In this document: in pieces, positions 15,936 to 23,503 of the stretch | How positions within the stretch are numbered: position 1 is the first letter of the stretch | How the letters are laid out: each line of letters begins with the position of its first letter | NCBI GenBank assembly: GCA_023228285.1 | Contig: JALOBM010000019.1 | Span: 1-38,489, forward strand | Length of the DNA stretch: 38,489 bases | Source of the DNA: Candidatus Cloacimonadota bacterium | GTDB taxonomy: Bacteria > Cloacimonadota > Cloacimonadia > Cloacimonadales > Cloacimonadaceae | Direction: 5' to 3' | Made by a program: the position numbers and the translations under genes | The notes under the pieces: model-generated | The model's input: only the letters and a program-made list of their open reading frames with translations | The model's database searches: none | What the model was told of the DNA's origin: nothing

Positions 15936-16778
15936 TTACATTGCGTTCACAAGCTGTTTCACGGCATTTACGGGAAGCGCAAAGCCCAAGCCGATATTGC
16001 CGCCGGATTCTGAAATAATTAAGGTATTGATGCCGATCACTTCGCCATAGATATTCACCAGCGGACCGCCGCTATTGCCCTGATTGATGGCTGTATCGGT
16101 CTGGATTAGGTTATAGTGCCGCGAACTGCCAAAATCCAGATTCCTGCCCAAAGCGGAGATCACACCCACGCTCACGGTGGGTTTGGCATCGTTCATAACG
16201 TAACCATAGGGATTACCCAGCGCAATGCACCATTCCCCCACCAGGATGTCATCGGAATTACCCAGTCTGGCATAAGGCAGATTGTTACCTCTGATGCGCA
16301 GTTTTGCCACATCGTTCTCTTTATCCAGGCCGATCAGAGTAGCGTCAAACTCCCGGTTGTCCGCCAGAACTACTTTGATCTCTGTAGCGCCTTCCACCAC
16401 ATGGGCGTTGGTAATGATCAGCCCTTCGGGATCATAGATCACGCCGCTCCCCAGCGATTGAACCTGGCGCTGCATGGGGCCAAAGAAGTCGAAGAAATCG
16501 AAGAAGCCAAAGCCAAGACCGGGAGCTCCCATTCTGCCACGAACAATCTGGGTTTTGATCACGTTTACGCTTACCACCGCCGGTTCCACATCTGCCACGG
16601 CACGGGTAATGGCGTTTTGACGGCTGATACCGGTGCTGTCGCAGGGAACATCCGGGGCGCTGAAGATACCGTGTCCGCCGGCTTGATTGGTTTGAAACTG
16701 ATTGATCAGGATCAGAGTAATCCCGGCATTCAGGATCAGGATGATGATTCCAAATAGTACTATTTGCGATGCTTTCAT
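15936..16778 (-). CDS. HtrA/DegP-like serine protease without PDZ domain
   Basis: A 280-residue membrane-anchored periplasmic protease. Residues 6-27 form an uncleaved anchor or signal. The chymotrypsin-fold domain has the full triad: His126 in TNAHVV, Asp156 in ENDVAKL, Ser236 in QGNSGGPL. A phenylalanine-rich insert (GLGFGFFDFFDFFGP, about 87-101) stands where HtrA proteins have the regulatory LA loop. The protein stops at VKQLVNAM, exactly where a PDZ domain usually begins. In-frame sequence after the stop does not resemble PDZ, so this looks like a genuinely short form rather than a recent nonsense mutation. Its start overlaps the DUF116 stop (ATGA). A terminator follows. Role: envelope protein quality control or regulated cleavage. 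Confidence 0.9.
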   Translation of the reverse strand: MKASQIVLFGIIILILNAGITLILINQFQTNQAGGHGIFSAPDVPCDSTGISRQNAITRAVADVEPAVVSVNVIKTQIVRGRMGAPGLGFGFFDFFDFFGPMQRQVQSLGSGVIYDPEGLIITNAHVVEGATEIKVVLADNREFDATLIGLDKENDVAKLRIRGNNLPYARLGNSDDILVGEWCIALGNPYGYVMNDAKPTVSVGVISALGRNLDFGSSRHYNLIQTDTAINQGNSGGPLVNIYGEVIGINTLIISESGGNIGLGFALPVNAVKQLVNAM

Positions 16779-17524
16779 TGAAACTTCCGAATTGCAAACT
16801 CTATGGTTTTCAGGCTCACAGTAGTCTCAAAGCAGGGACCGTTGGGACGCTCATTCAACACTCCGTAGGTGGAGAAACGCCAGGCATCACGAATCCCTTC
16901 ATTGAGATCATGGTGACACGCCACTGCTACGATCACATCTGGTTTAACGTCTTTGATGATCTTTCGCGCCAATGATCCTCCGCTGGCAACCGCTGCTTTC
17001 ACATTGAACTTTTCTGCTATCTTCTTAATCTCGGTGATATCGCATTTACCGCAGGAAGCGCATTCATTGATATCTGAGGTGATGCGGATATTACATTCGG
17101 AATTCTGCAGACAATGGGGTACCAAGAGCAGGATGTTCTTGTGACTCACATTCCTTGCTGCGGATAGCACCACTTCATTGTTAAAATTCACAAAGCTCTC
17201 TTGCAGCCTGGATTTCTTTTGCATGGTGATGGTGGCCATAAACAGAGCAATATAGTAAAACACATGCATCAGCATCCATTTGGCATATATCGACATCCAG
17301 CGCGGTTTGATGGGACTGTGCGTACTGATCAGGTTCAAAATCCAGGAAGCCACCAGAATCACCAATAAGACAAAGATTATCGTAAAAAGCAACGTCTCGT
17401 ATGAGCTGAGTCCCAGTTTGAAATAGCTGGACAAAGCTATGGAAAAGAATATCAGCGCGATGATGAACAGAGTTGAGCTGACCATCAGCGGAAATTTAAT
17501 TACAGACAGATAGTATTGTTTCAT
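16775..17524 (-). CDS. DUF116 membrane protein
   Basis: The 249-residue protein matches DUF116. It has two long transmembrane helices (about 14-36 and 42-65), a membrane-proximal helix near 82-98, and a cytoplasmic domain with the family's cysteine pattern LVPHCLQNSEC followed by CASCGKCD. Such spacing suggests an iron-sulfur or zinc site. The end of the domain has DVIVAVACHHDLNEGI and RPNGPCFET. The biochemical role of DUF116 is unknown. It is coupled to fmt upstream (TAATG, one shared base) and to the protease downstream (ATGA). Confidence 0.85.
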   Translation of the reverse strand: MKQYYLSVIKFPLMVSSTLFIIALIFFSIALSSYFKLGLSSYETLLFTIIFVLLVILVASWILNLISTHSPIKPRWMSIYAKWMLMHVFYYIALFMATITMQKKSRLQESFVNFNNEVVLSAARNVSHKNILLLVPHCLQNSECNIRITSDINECASCGKCDITEIKKIAEKFNVKAAVASGGSLARKIIKDVKPDVIVAVACHHDLNEGIRDAWRFSTYGVLNERPNGPCFETTVSLKTIEFAIRKFQ

Positions 17525-18453
17525 TATTCTATCCTTTCTCCTATTTTCAGACGCGCGCCCAGATGATATGCCCAGGCGTCCATCTGCTTTTTGCCCGCCG
17601 CCTGAACCCGCAATATGAGGAGTTCATCATCGGCGGTGGAGAGGCAAAATCCTTTGTTGTGTACGATGCCGGTGATCTGTCCGGGAGAGGCATCATGAGT
17701 ATTAGCGCTAATCTCCGCTTGCAGTATCTTCAGCATCCTGCCTTTGAATACTATATATGCTCCCGGATCCGGAGCGTAGGCCCTGACGCGGCGCATAATC
17801 TGCTCTGCTGGCTGGGAAAAGTCCAGGCGTAGATCCTCTTTTGCCAGGAGATTGCTGTATGTAGAGCGAGCATGATCCTGCTCCTTTGGAGTATAGCGGT
17901 CAGGATTGTTCAGGTAATCCGAAAGCATCTTTGCGGCCAGTAAAGCCAATCTTTGCTCCAGATTGCCATGATCTTCGTTGGGCATTATCTTCAGCTCCTG
18001 CTGCATCAATATCGCCCCGGCATCCATCTTTGCAGCCAGCCTGAAGATAGTGTTTCCCGTCAGTGTATCTCCCACCAGGATTGCGGCTCGGACAGGTGAA
18101 GGCCCGCGGTGTTTCGGCAACAGAGAAGGATGTAGATTGATGGCGCCAAAAGGGCATAGATTGCGCACAGTTCTGCCCAAAAAAGCGCCATATGATGCGG
18201 TAACCAACATCTCTGCTCCGCTCTCCTGCAGACGCCTGATGCTGTCCGGTTCATTGATGTTTTCAGGACAAAACAGGGGGATACCCAGCTTTTGAGCGGT
18301 TCTCGCCAGCGGAGTATCCTCAATTACTTGTTTACGTCCCTTTGGTTTTGCAGGTTGACTGACGGCCAGAACGATCTTATGCTCCTTGCTGGAGGCTATT
18401 TCTTCCAACGCTGGAATAGCAAAGTCTGAACTGCCGGCAAAGATGATCTTCAT
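17524..18453 (-). CDS. fmt: Methionyl-tRNA formyltransferase
   Basis: Fmt formylates initiator Met-tRNA in the cytoplasm. The 309-residue protein is of standard length. The catalytic residues fall at the same numbers as in E. coli: Asn106 and His108 in GAINLHPSLLPKHRG, and Asp144 in AKMDAGAIL. The C-terminal OB-like domain (about 200-305) has RVRAYAPDPGAYIVFKGR. It lies directly after def with an ATGA overlap, the classical def-fmt pairing. Confidence 0.96.
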   Translation of the reverse strand: MKIIFAGSSDFAIPALEEIASSKEHKIVLAVSQPAKPKGRKQVIEDTPLARTAQKLGIPLFCPENINEPDSIRRLQESGAEMLVTASYGAFLGRTVRNLCPFGAINLHPSLLPKHRGPSPVRAAILVGDTLTGNTIFRLAAKMDAGAILMQQELKIMPNEDHGNLEQRLALLAAKMLSDYLNNPDRYTPKEQDHARSTYSNLLAKEDLRLDFSQPAEQIMRRVRAYAPDPGAYIVFKGRMLKILQAEISANTHDASPGQITGIVHNKGFCLSTADDELLILRVQAAGKKQMDAWAYHLGARLKIGERIE

Positions 18454-19001
18454 TCGTCTTCATATATGCGGATATTAACTCCGTCTTTGGCTGTGGCTTC
18501 TATATCACGTAGTTTACGCTTCAATTTCAGTTTTGCCAGAGTAGAGATTTTATCCGTGAACACAATGCCGTCTAGATGGTCGTATTCATGTTGGATGACT
18601 ACGGCCTCATATCCTTCCGCTTCCGCTTCCACATGATCTCCGTTGGGAGTGGTGTAGCTGTATTTGATCTTTTGGGCACGGGGCACATTGGCATAGATAT
18701 CCGGCAGGCTGATGCAGCCTTCTTCATAGAGCTGATCGCCTTCCATGTGGTGAATCACCGGATTTATCAGTACGATGGGCTTGCGTTTATTGCCTTCTCT
18801 GCCCCACCATGGGTCGATGGCAAAGATACGCAGATCCACACCCACCTGATTTGAAGCCAGTCCAACGCCGTCACGTTCATACATAGTATGGATTAGATCC
18901 GGCAGATAGCTTTTCAAGAATGGATCTTTGGGATCTGCTTCCTTCAATTTCCTGCGCAGGATATCATCACCTAATATCCTGATCGGTAGTATCTTGGGCA
19001 T
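18450..19001 (-). CDS. def: Peptide deformylase
   Basis: This metalloenzyme removes the formyl group from nascent proteins. All three motifs are present: GVGLASNQVG (45-54), EGCISLP with Cys96, and QHEYDHLDG with His138, Glu139 and His142. The 183 residues include a basic C-terminal helix (TLAKLKLKRKLRD) that may contact the ribosome. The WWGREGNKRKP insertion near 65-75 is longer than in many relatives. It is coupled to fmt. Confidence 0.96.
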   Translation of the reverse strand: MPKILPIRILGDDILRRKLKEADPKDPFLKSYLPDLIHTMYERDGVGLASNQVGVDLRIFAIDPWWGREGNKRKPIVLINPVIHHMEGDQLYEEGCISLPDIYANVPRAQKIKYSYTTPNGDHVEAEAEGYEAVVIQHEYDHLDGIVFTDKISTLAKLKLKRKLRDIEATAKDGVNIRIYEDE

Positions 19002-19004
19002 TGT

Positions 19005-19346
19005 TTACTTACTTTCGCTCACATTAGTGTTTACATTCAGGATCTGAACGATTGCGGCACGCTGGAAATCCACGCGAACATTGTTTGTGTCGTCAATTTC
19101 AACTACCACGATGTTCTTATCCGGTTTGATGCTCACCACGCGACCGTAGATGCCGCTGGAAGTTAGCACTTTGTCGTTTACCTGAAGGCTGTCCAACATC
19201 TTTTGCATCTCTTTTTGACGCTTTTGTTGGGGGCGGATCATCAAGAAGTACATGATTGCAAACAGGGCTACGAAAAAGATCAATGAAGATGCCATCGATC
19301 CTCCCTGTGCTGCTCCGGCTTTTGCTTGTAGCAAGATATATTGCAT
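19005..19346 (-). CDS. yajC: Preprotein translocase accessory subunit YajC
   Basis: A 113-residue single-pass membrane protein associated with SecDF. It has a transmembrane helix at about 20-38 (LIFFVALFAIMYFLMI) followed by the family signature RPQQKRQKEMQKMLDSLQVNDKVLTSSGIYG. The C-terminal tail is VDFQRAAIVQILN. It is placed between pgpA and def; secDF is not in the window. Confidence 0.93.
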   Translation of the reverse strand: MQYILLQAKAGAAQGGSMASSLIFFVALFAIMYFLMIRPQQKRQKEMQKMLDSLQVNDKVLTSSGIYGRVVSIKPDKNIVVVEIDDTNNVRVDFQRAAIVQILNVNTNVSESK

Positions 19347-19355
19347 TTTTTTCTC

Positions 19356-19841
19356 CTATATTCCAAAGAACTTTGGATAGATTCTTATTAGTATTTGGAT
19401 TACGATATTAGCATAGATACCGGCCAGAAGATCATCGATCACCACACCCCACCCCCGCTTCAGCTTTTGAGAACGGTAGATGGGAAACGGCTTGGCGATA
19501 TCGAACACTCTGAACAAAATAAAGGCATACAGGCCGATAAGCCAAGTATGCGGCAGAAACATAGTGGCCACAAAATAGCCCCAAACTTCGTCCAACACTA
19601 TGCTGCCGGCATCTTCTCCCAGGATCAGTTCCGCATTGTGGCAGATTCTCACCGAGAGTAGCGCCAACACCAGGATCACTATGGGAAATAGGAAAAGCCA
19701 GTTTCCCCTGTACAGGCTGTCCGGTAGGATCATATATAATCCATAAACCGCCGCACTGCAAAAACTTCCAGGAGCAAACCGGATAAAGCCGATCCCAAAG
19801 AAGCTGGCCAGCACTGTGTTGATGTCTAGTTTAAGCTTCAT
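19356..19841 (-). CDS. pgpA: Phosphatidylglycerophosphatase A
   Basis: PgpA dephosphorylates phosphatidylglycerophosphate in the inner membrane. The protein (161 residues) has FFGIGFIRFAPGSFCSAAV at the N-terminus, DAGSIVLDEVWGYFVA, a PFPIYRSQKLKRGWGVVIDDLLAGIYAN block holding the acidic catalytic residues, and four hydrophobic segments. The start at 19841 overlaps the stop of the SurA-like gene (ATGA). The longer frame from 19886 is rejected because it lies inside that gene. Confidence 0.93.
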   Translation of the reverse strand: MKLKLDINTVLASFFGIGFIRFAPGSFCSAAVYGLYMILPDSLYRGNWLFLFPIVILVLALLSVRICHNAELILGEDAGSIVLDEVWGYFVATMFLPHTWLIGLYAFILFRVFDIAKPFPIYRSQKLKRGWGVVIDDLLAGIYANIVIQILIRIYPKFFGI

Positions 19842-21094
19842 AAGCTGATTTCTATGAAAGATTCCTTTTTGGCTTCTTCGATCCATTCCTCATAGGCTTC
19901 CATGGTCTTGGTTTTGATCAGGAAGCCTTTGAGCTGGTCTTTTACCTCTTCAAAAGAGTATACACGAGAGGGTATTTCACTGTCCCGCATAAATATGTAG
20001 ATCAGTCCTTCATTCTTTAGCACTTCAGTGGGTATGCCCACGGGTGTGCTCATGATAGGGGCGGCAAAGAGCTCCGGAAATTCCTCTTCGGCAAATTCCC
20101 CGATGATTCCGCCATCATTCGCCGAAGCGGGATCAGTAGAGTACTGAGCTGCCAGATCGGCAAAGCTGTCACCAGCCAGAATGCGTTCCCTGATGTTTTG
20201 CATCAGTGTCATTTCACGCTCTTCATCGGCTTCCCCTGCCTCCAGAGTCTTCAGAATGTGACTGGCGCGAATCTCCTCACCACGAATGTCCGTTACCTTG
20301 ATGATGTGATAACCAAACTGGCTTTGCACCACCGGGCTGATTTCTCCGATGCTCATGGAAAAGGCTGCGTCTTCGAAAGGTTTTACCATCATGCCGCGCT
20401 TGAAGTAGCCCAGATCCCCCCCTTGCACAGAACTGGGGCAATCGCTTTGGGTAGACGCCAATTCTGCAAAATCCGCACCTCCTTCAAGCTGTGCTTTGAG
20501 GGAGTTGATCTCGGCTAGGGCAGCGGTGGTGGTTTCATCGGAAGCCTTTACTTCGCGCAGGATCATCCTCAGATTCCAGGATACAGGTTTTACCGCCATG
20601 CTATCTTTCGTAGCTTCATAATATTCCAGCATTTCCGCATCGGACACCATCACTTTCTTGGCAATGTGCTGTTCCATGAGCTGTTCGGACATTACATTTT
20701 CGGTGATCTGATCGGCAAAGAATTGTTCCAGATCCCGCTGAGTAAACTTCATCTTGGCAAGATCCGCCTGAAAGGCCGCTTCACTGGGATATTGGCTGCG
20801 GATTTGCTGAACATAGCGTTCCGCATGCTTTTTGATGGCGTCGGTATCTACTTTGATATCCATCTGACGCGCCTTTTGCACCATAATCCGTTGATCCACC
20901 ATGTGCTGCAGCACTTCAGCGGGAGCAAGCAGGTCTTCAGCTATGTCTGCTGTGCGCATCTGGGCAATTTGGCGCTCCAATTCGGAGAGCAATATGATCT
21001 CGGAACCCACCCGGGCCACGATCTTGTCCACCAATTCCGCACCTACATTTAGTGATAGGCATAGCAGCACGGCAATCCATAAGGCTTTCTTCAT
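19838..21094 (-). CDS. surA: SurA-like periplasmic peptidyl-prolyl isomerase
   Basis: A 418-residue outer-membrane-protein chaperone. A signal peptide (about 1-19) leads into the SurA N-terminal domain with LVDKIVARVGSEIILLSELERQI and VDQRIMVQKARQMDIKV. Two parvulin domains follow, at about 170-270 (QGGDLGYFKRGMMVKPFEDAAF, SQFGYHIIKV) and 275-375 (IRASHIL, DGGIIGEFAEEEFPE). The second domain is more divergent and may be inactive. The C-terminal helix (about 380-418) completes the chaperone core. Family resemblance is strong, but a PrsA-type name cannot be excluded. It follows a second isomerase gene by 13 bp. Confidence 0.9.
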   Translation of the reverse strand: MKKALWIAVLLCLSLNVGAELVDKIVARVGSEIILLSELERQIAQMRTADIAEDLLAPAEVLQHMVDQRIMVQKARQMDIKVDTDAIKKHAERYVQQIRSQYPSEAAFQADLAKMKFTQRDLEQFFADQITENVMSEQLMEQHIAKKVMVSDAEMLEYYEATKDSMAVKPVSWNLRMILREVKASDETTTAALAEINSLKAQLEGGADFAELASTQSDCPSSVQGGDLGYFKRGMMVKPFEDAAFSMSIGEISPVVQSQFGYHIIKVTDIRGEEIRASHILKTLEAGEADEEREMTLMQNIRERILAGDSFADLAAQYSTDPASANDGGIIGEFAEEEFPELFAAPIMSTPVGIPTEVLKNEGLIYIFMRDSEIPSRVYSFEEVKDQLKGFLIKTKTMEAYEEWIEEAKKESFIEISL

Positions 21095-21107
21095 TTATCT
21101 TCCTTTT

Positions 21108-21911
21108 TTAATAGTAATATACTTCAGAGTTTTTGGCTTTAATCTCCCGCAGCAGTGCCTGATACACTTCTTCCTGTTTTTCCAGCAGGATTTTACGGCG
21201 GATTTCAGCGCGGTGTTCTTCAAAGCTGGCTTCTTTATCGCTCTCTTGTGTCTCTGTGTAGCGAATTACGTACCATTTATCGTCTTTTGTAAGCAATCCC
21301 GCTTGATTCGGAGCCAAATCCCTGGCACTCAACCAAAACAGTGAATCAGGTGAAGAAAACTCCACGAAGTCCATCATACCGTCATTATCCCTTAGAGGAT
21401 CGATGGAATAGCTCCGCAGAGCAGCACCGAAGTCCATGCCTTGATTGATCTGCTGCAATACTTTCTCTGCCGATTGTTTATCCGGCAAGCCGATGCGTTG
21501 AATTCTATATTTTAACGCCGGCTTTTGAAATTCTGCCTGATGCACCCGAAAGTAAGAAAAGAGCTGATCTTCCGAAATGCGAATCTGGCTCAGCCGATCC
21601 GCAATCAAAGCATTTGCCTTCACTTTTTTCTGAGCATAATCGATGCGCTCTTGCAAGGCGGGATCCTCGGTTAGTTTTTGTGCTTCCGCTTCCTGAGCCA
21701 GAAGAGTGAGATTCACCCAGTCTTCCACATAATGCCGTTTTTGAACGGCATCCATGGTTTCCCACTCACCTTCCGGAAAGGTAGCTTTAAAAGCAGTGAG
21801 GCTTAGCGTTTCGCCGTTTACCTCCGCTAAAACATCCTGCGTTTGCTCCTTATTGCGGCAAGAAACCATCAATAAGGATAAAAGGAGCAAGATAAACCAG
21901 ACTTTCTTCAT
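21108..21911 (-). CDS. Parvulin-type peptidyl-prolyl isomerase lipoprotein (PrsA-like)
   Basis: The 267-residue lipoprotein starts at 21911 with MKKVWFILLLLSLLMVSC, lipobox LMVSC. An N-terminal chaperone-like region includes LSLTAFKATFPEGEW and HYVEDWVNLTLLAQEAEAQKL. One parvulin domain lies at about 140-230 (YRIQRIGLPDK, DNDGMMDFVEFSSPDSLFWLSARDLAPN). The C-terminal helix ends AEIRRKILLEKQEEVYQALLREI. The longer frame from 21986 overlaps the upstream gene and is rejected. The ATG overlaps that gene's stop. With the SurA-like protein it makes a two-chaperone set for envelope proteins. Confidence 0.88.
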   Translation of the reverse strand: MKKVWFILLLLSLLMVSCRNKEQTQDVLAEVNGETLSLTAFKATFPEGEWETMDAVQKRHYVEDWVNLTLLAQEAEAQKLTEDPALQERIDYAQKKVKANALIADRLSQIRISEDQLFSYFRVHQAEFQKPALKYRIQRIGLPDKQSAEKVLQQINQGMDFGAALRSYSIDPLRDNDGMMDFVEFSSPDSLFWLSARDLAPNQAGLLTKDDKWYVIRYTETQESDKEASFEEHRAEIRRKILLEKQEEVYQALLREIKAKNSEVYYY

Positions 21912-23179
21912 AGGAACGGAGGTGTATATTTGATCCTGATATAGGGCATTTTCTCGGCAGGAGTGGCATTGTCTGCAGGGTGCCAAAACTCGATCTCGCC
22001 AAAGTCGTTGCGTTCATATTTGCTCATCAGAATGATGCCGTTGGGCTGGATCAAACTGCCATCAGGAAACTTCTTTTGCGACACATAGGCCTGGATGATG
22101 GGGGTGATGTCCACCACAGCAGAATCCGCCGATGATACGGTGAGGTTTACGATATTCGCGCTATATTCCGGCACATACAATTCTGTGATTGGTATCACTT
22201 GCGGAACTTCAGGACGGTCTTTCGCCATCAGGGTACTGAAGCTGTAGCTGAAGGTATTGTCCAGAGAGGGTGTATCCTTTACAAATAGCACTATTTCCGC
22301 TTTATTGACGCTCACTTTCTTCAGTTCTTCCACACTCATTGGCAATCCGGCTTCATCCTGGAACAACCCCATATCCGGCTGTAAATCCACATAGATTCTT
22401 TGGGGGCAGTAATTGCTGATGCGCCAGATTCCTTCAGCGATATCTGCATCCTCATATATCAGGTTATAATCGTTTTTGGTGGCAAAAAGGCTGTAGCTCT
22501 TGTATTCCTCTTCTTCGTCGCTATTCTTATATTCCCAGCTCAGTTTGGAACCGCTGGTGGCAGTACTTAGCAGGATTTCCACAAAGCCGTCGCCATATCC
22601 GGCTTCATCCGATGCCCCCACCACGATGTTCAAGCCCGTGGAATCCGCATCTGCCTGCCATTCTTGCAGCAGGCTATAGGGCAGGCTTACGCTCACAGTA
22701 TCGGAAGAAGTGATAGTAGCAGGCACAATGTATTCACTTTGCGTGATTAGTTCCAATTCCTCGTCGGGAATCAGGAACGGATCGCTGTTGTAGCTACCAT
22801 TTACCTTGTAGAATCTCAGTTTTATGGGATTTGTCTCGATCTTGCTGCTGTTTGCCAGCATCAAATCCAGTTTCAGGTTGATAAAAGAACTATAGTTCGT
22901 GATTACACTATCTGCGGGAATATCCGTAAAGCGTAATATACTGCGAGCCTCACTACCATTCCAGCGACCCACCAGCAGGGCTTTGCGTCTGGCCAATACC
23001 GATGCCAGAGAATCTGCCGGATAGCTGTATCCGGAGATCAACGCTCCGCTGTCTATAAAGCTGATGGCATTCATACCAGACCAATTGGTTCCCGTCAGAT
23101 TGTCTTTTCTGGTACAAGCTGCCAAAAGCAAAACTAAAACAGCAGCCAGCATTATTATCAGGTATCTTGAGTTATTCAT
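21908..23179 (-). CDS. Large envelope lipoprotein of unknown function
   Basis: The 423-residue protein has a signal peptide with lipobox LLLAAC (about 17-22). The mature part is beta-rich and repetitive, with segments such as ARSILRFTDIPADSVITNYSS and VVDITPIIQAYVSQ. These resemble the DNRLRE-type jelly-roll modules of surface proteins (IL-RFDL and V-x-DVT-x-x-V-x-x-W patterns), but I cannot assign a family firmly. Two such halves seem present, about 60-200 and 240-420. It is the first gene of the operon with the two isomerases, and its 5' leader is the AT-rich side of the putative origin. It may be a client or partner of those chaperones. Confidence 0.78.
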   Translation of the reverse strand: MNNSRYLIIMLAAVLVLLLAACTRKDNLTGTNWSGMNAISFIDSGALISGYSYPADSLASVLARRKALLVGRWNGSEARSILRFTDIPADSVITNYSSFINLKLDLMLANSSKIETNPIKLRFYKVNGSYNSDPFLIPDEELELITQSEYIVPATITSSDTVSVSLPYSLLQEWQADADSTGLNIVVGASDEAGYGDGFVEILLSTATSGSKLSWEYKNSDEEEEYKSYSLFATKNDYNLIYEDADIAEGIWRISNYCPQRIYVDLQPDMGLFQDEAGLPMSVEELKKVSVNKAEIVLFVKDTPSLDNTFSYSFSTLMAKDRPEVPQVIPITELYVPEYSANIVNLTVSSADSAVVDITPIIQAYVSQKKFPDGSLIQPNGIILMSKYERNDFGEIEFWHPADNATPAEKMPYIRIKYTPPFL

Positions 23180-23503
23180 ATTAAATAATCCTAATTAAGA
23201 TAGATTTTGTAATTAAGTAGTTATAGTAGGCTCTGTGGATATGTAGATAATCGGTCAAGCTTTTTTTTAGACTCGGATGTTTGCAGGCACTTATGAAGCT
23301 TGGGTAGATGTGGATAACTTGTGGATAAGTCTCGTGGAATATCCACTGCTTATCCACAGAAAATTGAGCTAAAGCCTTATTTATCAAGTTATCCACACTT
23401 ATCCACAACAAAGCTTCCACACTTGTGGATAACTCTTCGTAGAGCTGTCCTATTGACTCTGTGAATGATACTTGTACTTGTGGGTTGAGGACTAATTCAG
23501 TGG
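23180..23503. other. oriC: Probable chromosomal replication origin (oriC)
   Basis: The gap between the dnaA stop and the next gene holds six exact 9-mers TTATCCACA or its complement: 23309-23317, 23320-23328, 23350-23358, 23389-23397, 23399-23407 and 23424-23432. One-mismatch boxes lie at 23234-23242 and 23242-23250. The segment 23180-23226 is about 80 percent A+T and carries in-phase AAG-TAG-TTA-TAG-TAG triplets (23215-23229) four bases before a box. That order (triplets, short GC step, box) fits a DnaA-trio unwinding element. A 108-codon frame across the region is only the reading of the boxes. The abrupt gene-strand reversal around this region supports the call. Confidence 0.85.
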
